In this document: positions 36,756-45,233 of the stretch, in pieces
How positions within the stretch are numbered: position 1 is the stretch's first letter
How the letters are laid out: each line of letters opens with the position of its first letter
Assembly (NCBI RefSeq): GCF_023074175.1
Contig: NZ_JADPKS010000169.1
Span: 48,359 to 112,358 of the forward strand
Length of the DNA stretch: 64,000 nucleotides
Reading direction: 5' to 3'
Source: Bradyrhizobium sp. 139
GTDB lineage: Bacteria > Pseudomonadota > Alphaproteobacteria > Rhizobiales > Xanthobacteraceae
The notes under the pieces: model-generated
What the model was told of the DNA's origin: nothing
Seen by the model: the letters and a program-made list of their open reading frames with translations, nothing else
Databases searched by the model: none
Made by a program: the position numbers and the translations under genes

Positions 36756-37818
36756 GACGCTTCGTTCCTCGACCTTCCGTCTGGCGCTGATCGCGATCGC
36801 GGCGTTCGGGCTGATCGCCGCGGCGATCATGGCCTACGTCTATTTCGGCACGATCGCCTACGTGCAGGGCCGGGTCGGCGATGCCGGCGATCACAGCGGC
36901 TTCACCGCGATGATCAAGCTTGCGATGATGGCGGTCGCCGTGCTCATGGTCGTTTTGGCCGGTCTCGCCGCCGTGCTGGTGACGCGGCGCACGGTCGGGC
37001 GGATCGAGGAGATCAATGCGACCAGCCGCGCCATCATGCTGTCCGGTCTGGACCGGCGCATCCCCTTGCGCGGCAGTCACGACGAGTGGGACCGCGTCGC
37101 CGAAAACCTCAACCAGATGCTCGACCGCATCGAGACACTGATGGGAGAGGTCAAGCAGGTCAGCGACAACGTCGCCCACGATCTGCGCACGCCGCTGACG
37201 CGCATGCGCGGCCGGCTGGAAAAGGCCTATCACGCTTCGCGCAACGGCGAGGCCGATGCGGCGCTGATCGGCGACACCATCGCCCATCTCGATTCCGTGC
37301 TCGGTATGTTCGCTTCCATCACGCGGATCTCGGAGATCGAGACTCGCGCCCGCCGGAGCGCGTTTCGCACGCTCGACCTCGCCGAGATCGCGGGGGAAGT
37401 CGTCGAGCTTTACGACGCCGCGGCGGAGCAGGTTATGACCCGCCTTAGTCTTGGCGGCGACCGCGAGGTGGCGATTACGGGGGACCGCGACCTGCTGTTC
37501 GACGCCATCGCCAATCTGGTCGACAACGCGATCAAGCACGGCCGCGCGGGCGGGCAGGTCGCCGTGACCTGCCGCGGCGCCGGCGGCGGGGCGGTGATTG
37601 CGGTCGCCGACGATGGTCCGGGTATTCCCGCCGACCAGCGCGATCACGTGTTCAAGCGCTTCTACCGGCTCGAACAGAGCCGTTATACGCCGGGCAACGG
37701 TCTAGGCTTGAGCCTGGTCGCGGCCGTTGCCGGCCTCCATGGCGCCGAGGTTGCGCTGCACGACAACGCGCCGGGCCTCACGGTTCGGCTCAGCTTCCCG
37801 ACGTCACCGGCCCGATAA
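36742..37818 (+). CDS. Membrane sensor histidine kinase
   Basis: The 358-residue kinase starts at a GTG within the response-regulator gene. Two membrane segments (about residues 12-35 and 55-77) enclose a very short periplasmic loop of about 20 residues, so it may sense membrane or intramembrane signals rather than a soluble ligand. A HAMP-like linker leads to the HisKA motif NVAHDLRTPLTRM with the phospho-accepting H146. The catalytic domain has NLVDNAIKHG, DDGPGIPADQRDHVFKRFYR and GNGLGLSLV. It pairs with the overlapping OmpR-type regulator. Confidence 0.92.
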   Translation: MLLAKTLRSSTFRLALIAIAAFGLIAAAIMAYVYFGTIAYVQGRVGDAGDHSGFTAMIKLAMMAVAVLMVVLAGLAAVLVTRRTVGRIEEINATSRAIMLSGLDRRIPLRGSHDEWDRVAENLNQMLDRIETLMGEVKQVSDNVAHDLRTPLTRMRGRLEKAYHASRNGEADAALIGDTIAHLDSVLGMFASITRISEIETRARRSAFRTLDLAEIAGEVVELYDAAAEQVMTRLSLGGDREVAITGDRDLLFDAIANLVDNAIKHGRAGGQVAVTCRGAGGGAVIAVADDGPGIPADQRDHVFKRFYRLEQSRYTPGNGLGLSLVAAVAGLHGAEVALHDNAPGLTVRLSFPTSPAR

Positions 37819-37830
37819 AGCCCGACGGCA

Positions 37831-38202
37831 TCATAGCTCGATCACGCCGCGGCGCGCCGCATGCGCCACCGCATCGGTGCGGCCGGTGGCATCCAGCTTG
37901 TCGAGCAGCGAGCCGACATGGAATTTTACGGTGTGCACGGAAATGCCGAGCCGACGTGCGATCATCTTGTTCGAGGCGCCCTCGGCCATCAGCGCGAGCA
38001 CGTCCATCTCGCGCAGCGTCAGCGCAATGTCCTCGGGCATGATGCGCGGATCGCGGGCAAGGATTGTCGCCACGGCCTGCTCACCCGGCGCGGCGAGGCG
38101 AAGCCCGGCGATATTGCCGAGCAGCGACGCGAGCCGATCGGCAAGCGCGGGATCATCGATCTCCAGGGACAGCACGATCTCGGGCGCCTTGTCCTCGCTC
38201 AC
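37831..38202 (-). CDS. Small LuxR-type HTH protein with vestigial N-terminal domain
   Basis: The start is the GTG at 38202, which overlaps the upstream gene's TGA as GTGA; a GGAG lies just before. The longer open frame in this register lies entirely inside the neighbour and is not coding. The 123-residue product has an N-terminal part (IVLSLEIDDPALADRLASLLG) that could be a truncated receiver-like fold without phosphorylation residues. A complete LuxR/GerE helix-turn-helix occupies about 60-120 (LTLREMDVLALMAEGASNKMIARRLGISVHTVKFHVGSLLDKL). The coupling suggests it acts with the protease-like protein encoded upstream. Confidence 0.78.
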   Translation of the reverse strand: MSEDKAPEIVLSLEIDDPALADRLASLLGNIAGLRLAAPGEQAVATILARDPRIMPEDIALTLREMDVLALMAEGASNKMIARRLGISVHTVKFHVGSLLDKLDATGRTDAVAHAARRGVIEL

Positions 38203-39065
38203 GACTCCGGCCTCTCGCCGACCGTGACCTTGAAGCTGACCGGCTCGCCGCCGCGGCGCGCGGCGACATCGACCACCGCGCCGACGCTCGCCGGGCCCAG
38301 CGTTCGCAACAGCGCGCGTACGCCGGAGAGCTTCTGGTCGTTGACCGCCACGATGACGTCGCCCTGGCGGATGCCGGCCGCAGCCGACGGGCCGGTCTTG
38401 TCGACACTCATCACCATTGCGCCGATACCGTCGTCGAGCCGCACCGGCTGGAGCCCGAGGCCGAGATACCCGCGGGCGATGCGGCCGCGTGTCTCGAGCT
38501 GCGCCGCGACGCGCTCGATTGTCGCCGTCGGGATCACCAGCACCCGCCGCGGCCCGAGCACGGCCATGCCGAAGGCTTCGCCTGAAGCGTCGAGCGCTAG
38601 CCCGCCTTGCTGGGCGAAGCGCAGGCGCACGTCGAGCTCGATCCGCGCATCGATGTCGCCGCCGCGCAGGCTGCGCCAACTTTTGCCGGACAGCGACACC
38701 ATCCCAAGCGCCGCGCTCGGCGTATCGCGATTGGTGGCGACGACAACTGAGAGCGCGCCGAGGGACGGGATCGTGGTGGCCAGCTTGACCGGCGCGAGGC
38801 CGGCATCAATGCGCAGCAGCGCGATATCGGTCGTATGGTCGCGGCCGGCGATCGTGGCGGCCGCGGTGCTGCCGTCAGGAAGGCCGATCTCGACCTCGCC
38901 TTCGTCGGCCAAGGCCTCGTCGGCGGTGACGATCAGGCCGGGTTTCCAGACGAAGCCGGTGGCCCGGGAGCGATGTGAATGCACGGCGACGACGGAGGGC
39001 GCGGTGCGCGCCACGACATCCGCGAGCGTGGATGACAATGAAGACAGGGCGGCGGGATCGGTCAT
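38199..39065 (-). CDS. HtrA/S1C-like protein lacking catalytic His and Ser (pseudoprotease)
   Basis: The start is ATG 39065 with AGGAG upstream; the frame runs to 39269 without homology. The 288-residue product follows the HtrA plan: a trypsin-like domain (about 20-190) and a C-terminal PDZ domain (GYLGLGLQPVRLDDGIGAMVMSV ... GIRQGDVIVAVNDQKLSG). Where active HtrA has TNNHV it reads TADEAL, and where active HtrA has GNSGGPL it reads AQQGGLA, so both catalytic His and Ser are replaced. The aspartate region (RDHTTDIALLRID) is kept. There is no signal peptide. It probably acts as a ligand- or peptide-binding protein in the cytosol. Its stop overlaps the start of the LuxR-type gene. Confidence 0.75.
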   Translation of the reverse strand: MTDPAALSSLSSTLADVVARTAPSVVAVHSHRSRATGFVWKPGLIVTADEALADEGEVEIGLPDGSTAAATIAGRDHTTDIALLRIDAGLAPVKLATTIPSLGALSVVVATNRDTPSAALGMVSLSGKSWRSLRGGDIDARIELDVRLRFAQQGGLALDASGEAFGMAVLGPRRVLVIPTATIERVAAQLETRGRIARGYLGLGLQPVRLDDGIGAMVMSVDKTGPSAAAGIRQGDVIVAVNDQKLSGVRALLRTLGPASVGAVVDVAARRGGEPVSFKVTVGERPES

Positions 39066-39426
39066 GGAAAGCTCCTGTAAATTGCCCTCAATCTGGGATG
39101 TCGCGGGCATTTGCGAAACTGGCCGGGTGGCCAGGACCGGCCTCCGCAGGACCACGGCCGACGAACATGTGATTGGGCGGTGCTCACGGGAACGTGTAGC
39201 AATCCGAAAATTGCGCCGCACGGACTTGAGCGTTTCCAGCGAGCCCCACCGATGACCAATGTCTGGCAAAGCCAGGGCGCCGGTCGACGCAAGTCACGGC
39301 GCTCGCGAACGGCGTGGAGGCCGTCGATCCCTGGGGCACGCGGGCGGCTGATCAGGGTTTGATCGCCGGCGCGCGCGTTGGTAAGACCGGTCAGGCGCTA
39401 GCCAGCTTCCGGGATTCACACCTGAC
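39066..39426. other. 360-bp intergenic region without a supported gene
   Basis: This is the divergent gap between the HtrA-like and DapA-like genes. From about 39285 one plus-strand frame (ALANGVEAVDPWGTRAADQGLIAGARVGKTGQALASF) looks coding-like but has no start and fuses out of frame with the DapA-like gene. It may be a gene remnant. Promoters for both neighbours should lie here, but I could not identify them. Confidence 0.35.
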
Positions 39427-40302
39427 ATGTCCGATTTTCGCGGCGTCTTTCCCTATCTCGTCTCACCCGTCGATAGCGATGGCGCGGTGCGGACGAACGT
39501 ACTCGCAAAGCTGTGCGACGATCTCATCGGCGCCGGCGTCCACGGCCTGACGCCGCTCGGCTCGACCGGCGAGTTCGCCTACCTCAATGCCGCGCAGCGC
39601 ACGGCGATCGTGCAGACCACGATCGAGGCCGCGAAGGGCCGCGTACCCGTCGTGGCCGGCGTCGCCGCCACCTCGACGGCCGACGCGGTGGCGCAGGCAA
39701 AGGCGTACCAGAAGCTCGGCGCCGATGGCATCCTGGCGATCCTGGAGGCTTACTTTCCGCTCGCCGATGCCCAGATCGAATCCTATTTCCGCAGCATCGC
39801 TGACGCGGTGGACATTCCCGTTGTCATCTACACCAATCCGCAATTCCAGCGCTCCGATCTGACGCTCGACATCATCGCGCGCCTGGCTGAACACCCGCGC
39901 ATCGGTTACATCAAGGATGCCTCGACCAATACCGGCCGGCTGCTCTCGATCATGAACCGCTGCGGCGATGGCTTACGCGTGTTCTCGGCCTCCGCCCATA
40001 TCCCGGCTGCGGTGATGCTGATCGGCGGCATCGGCTGGATGGCGGGACCGGCCTGCATCATCCCGCGCCAGAGCGTCGCGCTCTACGATCTCTGCAGGGC
40101 CGGCCGCTGGGACGACGCCACGGCGCTGCAGCGCAGGCTGTGGCGGATCAACGAGGCCTTTGCCCGCTTCAACCTCGCCGCCTGCATCAAGGCAGGGCTC
40201 AGCCTCCAGGGCTACGACGTCGGCAATCCCGTCCCGCCGCAGGCCGCGCTGACGGCCGAGCAGCGCAAGGTGGTGGAAGCGGCACTAAGAGAGCTGGGCT
40301 GA
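39427..40302 (+). CDS. DapA-like aldolase/lyase (dihydrodipicolinate synthase family)
   Basis: The 291-residue TIM-barrel protein has the family motifs LTPLGSTGEFAYLN at about 41-54, VVIYTNPQF with the active-site tyrosine, and the Schiff-base lysine in GYIKDAST. True DapA usually reads GTTGE and is essential for lysine synthesis, whereas this version reads GSTGE and has a divergent C-terminus, so a catabolic pyruvate-lyase role (keto-deoxy sugar or hydroxy-amino acid type) is more likely. It stands alone and is followed by the CoxL-like gene after 150 bp. Confidence 0.8.
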   Translation: MSDFRGVFPYLVSPVDSDGAVRTNVLAKLCDDLIGAGVHGLTPLGSTGEFAYLNAAQRTAIVQTTIEAAKGRVPVVAGVAATSTADAVAQAKAYQKLGADGILAILEAYFPLADAQIESYFRSIADAVDIPVVIYTNPQFQRSDLTLDIIARLAEHPRIGYIKDASTNTGRLLSIMNRCGDGLRVFSASAHIPAAVMLIGGIGWMAGPACIIPRQSVALYDLCRAGRWDDATALQRRLWRINEAFARFNLAACIKAGLSLQGYDVGNPVPPQAALTAEQRKVVEAALRELG

Positions 40303-40452
40303 GCTTTCTCCGATCGTCATGGCCGGGCTTGACCAGGACGAGCCCGGGCATGACGAAATCGTGGATATACCGCCCAAAACCGCGGCTGGTCTCGCCTGCC
40401 TCGATCCGCTAAAAGGCTGCCGCATTTCAAGAGACCTCGAGGACCCCACGGA

Positions 40453-42774
40453 ATGAATATTCTTCCCGGCAATTTGCGTTTCGGAGCGGGCCAGCCCGTC
40501 AAGCGTTTGGAAGACCAGCGGCTGCTCACCGGGAAGGGCCAGTTCATCGACGACAAACCGGAAGACGGCGCGCTGTGGTTGCATATGCTGCGCTCGCCGC
40601 ACGCGCACGCGAAGATCGTCTCGATCGACACCAGCGCCGCGGCATCGATGCCGGGCGTTATTGCGATCTACACCGGCGCGGATCTCGTCAAGGACGATAT
40701 CGGCACCATTCCGACCCTGGCCATCTTCAAGCGCCCTGATGGCAGGCCGATGACGGTGCCGCCGCGCCGCCTGCTCGCCCATGAGATTGTCCGCTACGCC
40801 GGCGAGGCGGTGGCCGCAGTGGTGGCTTCGTCGCGGGCCGACGCGCAGAGCGCCGCCGAAGCCATCGTAGTCGAGTATGACGTGCAGCCTGCGGTGGTCG
40901 ATCCCGTCGAGGCCGTAAAGCCCGGGGCGCCCGTGGTGTGGCCCGAGGCGCCCGACAATATCGTCGGTGCCATGAGCTATGGCGACGCGGCCAAGGTGGA
41001 CGAGGCTTTTGCCAAAGCGGCGCATACCGTCGAGCTCGATCTCGTCAGCCAGCGCCTGGTGCCGTCGGCGATGGAGCCGCGCTCGACCATTGCCGAGATC
41101 GACAAGAAGTCGGGCCGTCTCCTCTTGTACGTGCAGTCGCAAACGCCGGCCTCGACTCGCGACGTGCTGGCGGAAGCGGTGCTCAAGCGCCCCAAGGACA
41201 GCGTCCGCGTGCTGGTCGGCGACATCGGCGGCGGTTTTGGCCAGAAGACCAACCTCTATCCGGAAGACGGCATCGTCGCCTATGCCGCGACCAAGCTGAA
41301 CAAGAAGATCCGCTGGCGCGGCGACCGCACCGACGAGTTCGTCGGCGGCACCCATGGCCGCGATCTCACCTCGACGGCCTCCTTCGCGCTCGACGAAAAG
41401 GGCAAGGTGCTCGCCTATCGCGTCAAATCGATCGGCTGCACCGGGGCTTACTCCTCGGGTGCGGCCAACATCATTCCGCTGGTACTCGGGCCCTTCGTGC
41501 AGACCGGCGTCTACGATTTGCCGCTGGTGCATTTCGAGGTGAAGTCGGTGATGACCCACACCGCGCCTGTCGGGGCCTATCGCGGTGCAGGCCGCCCGGA
41601 GGCCGTGTTCATCGTCGAGCGCCTGTTCGACGCCGCCGCACGAAAGACCGGCATGGATCCGCGCGCGATCCGGAAAGTCAACTACATCAAGCCGGCGCAG
41701 CTGCCCTACACGAACGCAGCCGGCCAGGTTTATGATTCCGGCGCCTTCGCCCACATGCTCGATCGCGCCGTGAAGCTCGCGGATTGGGACGGTTTCGCCG
41801 CGCGCAAGAAGGCCGCGAAGAAGAAGGGCCTGCTCTACGGCCGTGGGCTGACCTCCTATATCGAGTGGACCGGCGGCCGTGCCCACACCGAAAAGGTCAG
41901 CCTGCACGCGACCTCGCAGGGCCGCGTGGTTCTGCACTCCGGCACCATGGCGATGGGGCAGGGGCTTCAGACCACCTACACCCAGATGATCTCCGATAGC
42001 CTCGGCATTGCCATGGACAAGATCGACATCGTGCAAGGCGATACCGATCTCGCCATGGGCTTTGGCAGCGTCGGCTCGCGCTCGCTGTTCGTCGGCGGCA
42101 CGGCGGTCGCGGTCTCCTCCAACGATCTGATCCAGAAGGCGCGCGAGAAGGCGGCGAACGTGCTCGAGACCTCGGTCGATGACATCGAATATCGGGGCGG
42201 CATGCTCACCGTGGTCGGCACCGACCGCCGCATCAGCCTGTTCGATCTCGCCGAGAAGGAGGGCGGCGCCAAGCTCAGCGTCGATTCCGAAGGTGAGGTC
42301 GACGGCCCCAGCTGGCCGAACGGCACGCATATCTGCGAGGTCGAGATCGACCCCGAGACCGGCGTTTCCCGTGTCGTGCGCTACACCACGGTCGACGACG
42401 TCGGCGTTGCCGTGAACCCGATGCTGGTGACGGGGCAGATTCATGGCGGCGTCGCGCAGGGCATCGGGCAGGCGCTGTATGAAGGCGTCTCCTACGATGC
42501 GGAGGGACAGCTCCTCACCGCGAGCTACCAGGATTATTGCATCCCGCGCGCCGATGACGTTCCGCCGATCGTGGTGACGCTGGACGATTCCGCGCCGTGC
42601 CGCACCAACCCGCTCGGCGCCAAGGGCTGCGGCGAATCCGGCGCCATCGGCGGTCCGCCCTGCGTCACCAACGGCGTGATGGACGCACTCGCCGAGCTCG
42701 GCATCACCCAGCTCAACACGCCGCTGACGCCGCAGAAGATCTGGAAGGCGATCCGGGACGCGAAGGCGGGCTAG
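40453..42774 (+). CDS. Molybdenum hydroxylase large subunit, form II CoxL-like
   Basis: The 773-residue protein belongs to the xanthine dehydrogenase/CO dehydrogenase large-subunit family. GDIGGGFGQKTNLYPED contacts the cofactor, GAYRGAGRPEAVF contains the AYRGAGR signature of form II CoxL, and the catalytic glutamate is in AKGCGESGAIGGPP near the C-terminus. Form I CoxL, the proven CO dehydrogenase, has AYxCSFR instead. Such enzymes need a 2Fe-2S small subunit and an FAD medium subunit. Neither is next to it, so they must be encoded elsewhere or shared. The real substrate (CO, aldehyde or N-heterocycle) cannot be decided. Confidence 0.85.
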   Translation: MNILPGNLRFGAGQPVKRLEDQRLLTGKGQFIDDKPEDGALWLHMLRSPHAHAKIVSIDTSAAASMPGVIAIYTGADLVKDDIGTIPTLAIFKRPDGRPMTVPPRRLLAHEIVRYAGEAVAAVVASSRADAQSAAEAIVVEYDVQPAVVDPVEAVKPGAPVVWPEAPDNIVGAMSYGDAAKVDEAFAKAAHTVELDLVSQRLVPSAMEPRSTIAEIDKKSGRLLLYVQSQTPASTRDVLAEAVLKRPKDSVRVLVGDIGGGFGQKTNLYPEDGIVAYAATKLNKKIRWRGDRTDEFVGGTHGRDLTSTASFALDEKGKVLAYRVKSIGCTGAYSSGAANIIPLVLGPFVQTGVYDLPLVHFEVKSVMTHTAPVGAYRGAGRPEAVFIVERLFDAAARKTGMDPRAIRKVNYIKPAQLPYTNAAGQVYDSGAFAHMLDRAVKLADWDGFAARKKAAKKKGLLYGRGLTSYIEWTGGRAHTEKVSLHATSQGRVVLHSGTMAMGQGLQTTYTQMISDSLGIAMDKIDIVQGDTDLAMGFGSVGSRSLFVGGTAVAVSSNDLIQKAREKAANVLETSVDDIEYRGGMLTVVGTDRRISLFDLAEKEGGAKLSVDSEGEVDGPSWPNGTHICEVEIDPETGVSRVVRYTTVDDVGVAVNPMLVTGQIHGGVAQGIGQALYEGVSYDAEGQLLTASYQDYCIPRADDVPPIVVTLDDSAPCRTNPLGAKGCGESGAIGGPPCVTNGVMDALAELGITQLNTPLTPQKIWKAIRDAKAG

Positions 42775-42784
42775 TCGCTCGGCC

Positions 42785-42866
42785 TGTAGCCCGGATGGAG
42801 CGAAGCGAAATCCGGGGCCGCTTGCGGTTGTTGTCCCGGATTGCGCTGCGCGCCATCCAGGCTACA
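42785..42866. repeat. TGTAGCCCGGATGG...GGCTACA intergenic repeat
   Basis: TGTAGCC at 42785 and GGCTACA at 42860 are inverted ends; inside lie CCCGGATGGAGCGAAGCGAAATCCGGG and a mirrored CCCGGATTGCGCTGCGCGCCATCC. I recall this as a frequent Bradyrhizobium repeat. It separates convergent genes and can fold into a long hairpin, so it may act as a bidirectional terminator. Confidence 0.75.
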
Positions 42867-42868
42867 AG

Positions 42869-44065
42869 CTAAATCCCCAACATCATCTTCGCGATAATAT
42901 CGCGCTGGATCTCCGAGGTGCCGCCGAAGATCGTGTACGCCCGTCCGTTGAGATATTCCGGCACCACCGTCAGCATCTCCTCCGGAAGCGCCGGCTCATG
43001 GTTGAGCTTGTAGAGCGGGCGCATCGGCTCGACCGCGAGGGCGTCGTGGCCGATCACGTCGACGCCGAGCCGCGTCACGGCCTGCCGGATCTCACTGTTG
43101 CGCAGCTTCAGGATCGATGACACCGCGCCGGGATTTTGCCCGGTCTGGAGCGCCGACAGCACGCGCAGCTCCGTCATCTCCAGCGCGTCGATGTCGATTT
43201 CGACCTCGGAAATGCGCGTGGCGATATCGGGACTGCCGATCGCCCGTCCCGTCAGGTCCGACTCGGCGAGCTCAGCGATCGCCTTCAGGCCCTCGCGCAG
43301 CTTCGCCGACGCAATGCCGGAGCCGCGCTCGAACTCGAGCAAATATTTGCCGTAGGTCCAGCCCTTGCCCTCCTCACCGACGCGGTTGGCCACGGGCACG
43401 CGCACGTCGTCGAAGAACACCTGGTTGACCTCGTGGTCGCCGCCGATGGTGAGAATCGGGCGTGTGGTGATGCCCGGCGTCTTCATGTCGATCAGGACAA
43501 AGCTGATGCCGTCCTGCTGCCGCGGCCCGTCACCGGTGCGCACCAGCGCGAACATGCGGTTGGCGTGATGGGCATGCGTGGTCCAGATCTTGGTGCCGTT
43601 GACGATGTAATCGTCGCCGTCGCGCACCGCGCGCGTCTTCAGCGAGGAGAGGTCGGAGCCGGAGCCCGGCTCGGAATAGCCCTGGCACCAATAATCCTCG
43701 CCGGAGAGAATCCGCGGCAGGTAAAAGTTTTTCTGCGCATCGTTGCCGAAGCCGATGATGACGGGCCCTACCATCTTCACGCCCATGACGTTGACATTGG
43801 GCACGCCGGCCCGCGCGCTTTCGGTCTCGAAGATCCAGCGCTGCGCCGGCGTCCAGTCCGGCCCGCCGTGCTCGACCGGCCAGCCCGGCGCGCCCCAGCC
43901 CTGCGCGTGCAGCGCGCGCTGCCAGGCCATGCCGATGTCGGGATCGGAGAACACCGATGGTGTCAGCGCGGTCGCGCGCTTCATCTCGTCGGTGAGGTTC
44001 TTGGCGATAAAGCCGCGCACCTCGTCCTGGAAGGCGCGCTCTTCGTCGTTGAACGACAGGTCCAT
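42869..44065 (-). CDS. Acyl-CoA dehydrogenase, GGTSEIQR-type subunit
   Basis: The 398-residue protein has the acyl-CoA dehydrogenase fold with the FAD-contacting YSEPGSGSDLSSLKTRAV segment (about 135-152), KIWTTHAHHANRM and the C-terminal IFGGTSEIQRDIIAKMMLG. The usual QxxGGxG segment before the C-terminus is missing (ending reads GVDVIGHDAL). The neighbouring dehydrogenase has the reverse pattern. This complementarity is what is known from heteromeric two-gene acyl-CoA dehydrogenases, for example the FadE pairs of steroid degraders. Gene order is hydratase, dehydrogenase, dehydrogenase on one transcript. Confidence 0.85.
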   Translation of the reverse strand: MDLSFNDEERAFQDEVRGFIAKNLTDEMKRATALTPSVFSDPDIGMAWQRALHAQGWGAPGWPVEHGGPDWTPAQRWIFETESARAGVPNVNVMGVKMVGPVIIGFGNDAQKNFYLPRILSGEDYWCQGYSEPGSGSDLSSLKTRAVRDGDDYIVNGTKIWTTHAHHANRMFALVRTGDGPRQQDGISFVLIDMKTPGITTRPILTIGGDHEVNQVFFDDVRVPVANRVGEEGKGWTYGKYLLEFERGSGIASAKLREGLKAIAELAESDLTGRAIGSPDIATRISEVEIDIDALEMTELRVLSALQTGQNPGAVSSILKLRNSEIRQAVTRLGVDVIGHDALAVEPMRPLYKLNHEPALPEEMLTVVPEYLNGRAYTIFGGTSEIQRDIIAKMMLGI

Positions 44066-44080
44066 GATGCGCTCCTCTTG

Positions 44081-45229
44081 TCAGGCCGGCACGGTGGTGC
44101 GGCCAAGCTGGGCATGGCGGCCATAATGGTGCGCGCTGCCGCCGAACAGCGTGTCGAAGGCGACCAGCCGCTTGAAATAGGCGCCGACCTCGAGCTCGTC
44201 GGTGACGCCCATGCCGCCATGGAGCTGGATCGATTGTTCACCGACGAAACGCGCGCATTTGCCGATCTTCGCCTTCGCACCCGAGGCGGCCCGCGCGCGC
44301 TCGACCGGCGCGCTATCTGCCTTCAGCGCGGCGCGCAGCGCCATCGAGCGGGCCTCGTCGACCTGCATCGCCATGTCGGCGAGGCGGTGGCGGATCACCT
44401 GGTTGGCCGACAGCGGTCGGCCGAACTGTTTTCGGATCTTGGTGTATTCCAGCGTGGTCTCCAGCAGCGTCTGCATGATGCCGACGGCCTCCGCGCCGAG
44501 CGCGGCCATGGCGCGGTCGACGGCCCATTCGATCGCGGGCAGCGCGTCGTGGTCATCGCCTAGGAGGGCGTCCTCCTGCAGATGCACGTCGGATAGTTCA
44601 ATGTTGCAGGTCCTCCCGCCGCCGAGGCGATGATAGTCGGACATCGCGAGGCTTCGCGTCTGGGCCGGCACCAGGAACAGGCCGATCCGTCCCGATGGCC
44701 CCTGATGGTCGTGGATATCGGCGGAGACGATGATCTCGTCGGCGGCTTGGCCGTCGAGCACGGCGACCTTGCTGCCGGCGAGGCGCCAGCCGTGCGCCGT
44801 CTTGTTGGCGATGGTTGCGACCTTGGCAAGATCGAACCGCGCCGTGCGCTCGGAATGCGCAAAGGCGAGTTTCAATGATCCGTCGGCGATCTTCGGCAGC
44901 CTCGCTTGTTTCTGCACGGCGTTGCCGCACCTCCCGATTAAGCCAGCACCGAGCACCACAGTGGCGACATAAGGCTCCGACACCAGCCCGCGGCCGAAGG
45001 CTTCCATCAAGATGCCGGTCTCGACCGCACTGCCGCCGAGCCCGCCAAATTCTTCCGCGATCGGCAGCGCCAGCCAGCCGAGCTCGGCGAACTGCTCCCA
45101 CACCGCCGGGCTGAAGCCGGACGGATCGTTCGCCATCTTGCGGCGGTGATCGGCATCGTAGCTTTCGGCCACGAAGCGTTCCGCGCTTTCGCGCAGCAGC
45201 CGTTGCTCGTCGCTGAGATTGAGGTCCAT
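44081..45229 (-). CDS. Acyl-CoA dehydrogenase, QLHGGMG-type subunit
   Basis: Start at ATG 45229 (MDLNLSDEQRLLRESAERF); the frame runs open to 45343 inside the preceding gene. The 382-residue protein retains SIQLHGGMGVTDELEVGAYFKRL near the C-terminus but lacks the typical EPGxGSD FAD loop (AHSERTARFDLAKV instead) and the GGTSEIQ ending. It therefore probably cannot work alone and may pair with the dehydrogenase encoded 15 bp downstream. It begins 4 bp after the enoyl-CoA hydratase gene. Confidence 0.83.
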   Translation of the reverse strand: MDLNLSDEQRLLRESAERFVAESYDADHRRKMANDPSGFSPAVWEQFAELGWLALPIAEEFGGLGGSAVETGILMEAFGRGLVSEPYVATVVLGAGLIGRCGNAVQKQARLPKIADGSLKLAFAHSERTARFDLAKVATIANKTAHGWRLAGSKVAVLDGQAADEIIVSADIHDHQGPSGRIGLFLVPAQTRSLAMSDYHRLGGGRTCNIELSDVHLQEDALLGDDHDALPAIEWAVDRAMAALGAEAVGIMQTLLETTLEYTKIRKQFGRPLSANQVIRHRLADMAMQVDEARSMALRAALKADSAPVERARAASGAKAKIGKCARFVGEQSIQLHGGMGVTDELEVGAYFKRLVAFDTLFGGSAHHYGRHAQLGRTTVPA

Positions 45230-45233
45230 GTCG

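Noticed and set aside
39285..39426. Coding-like plus-strand stretch before the DapA-like gene
   Set aside because: No start codon with a ribosome site, no recognisable family and out of frame with the following gene. Mentioned in the intergenic entry only.
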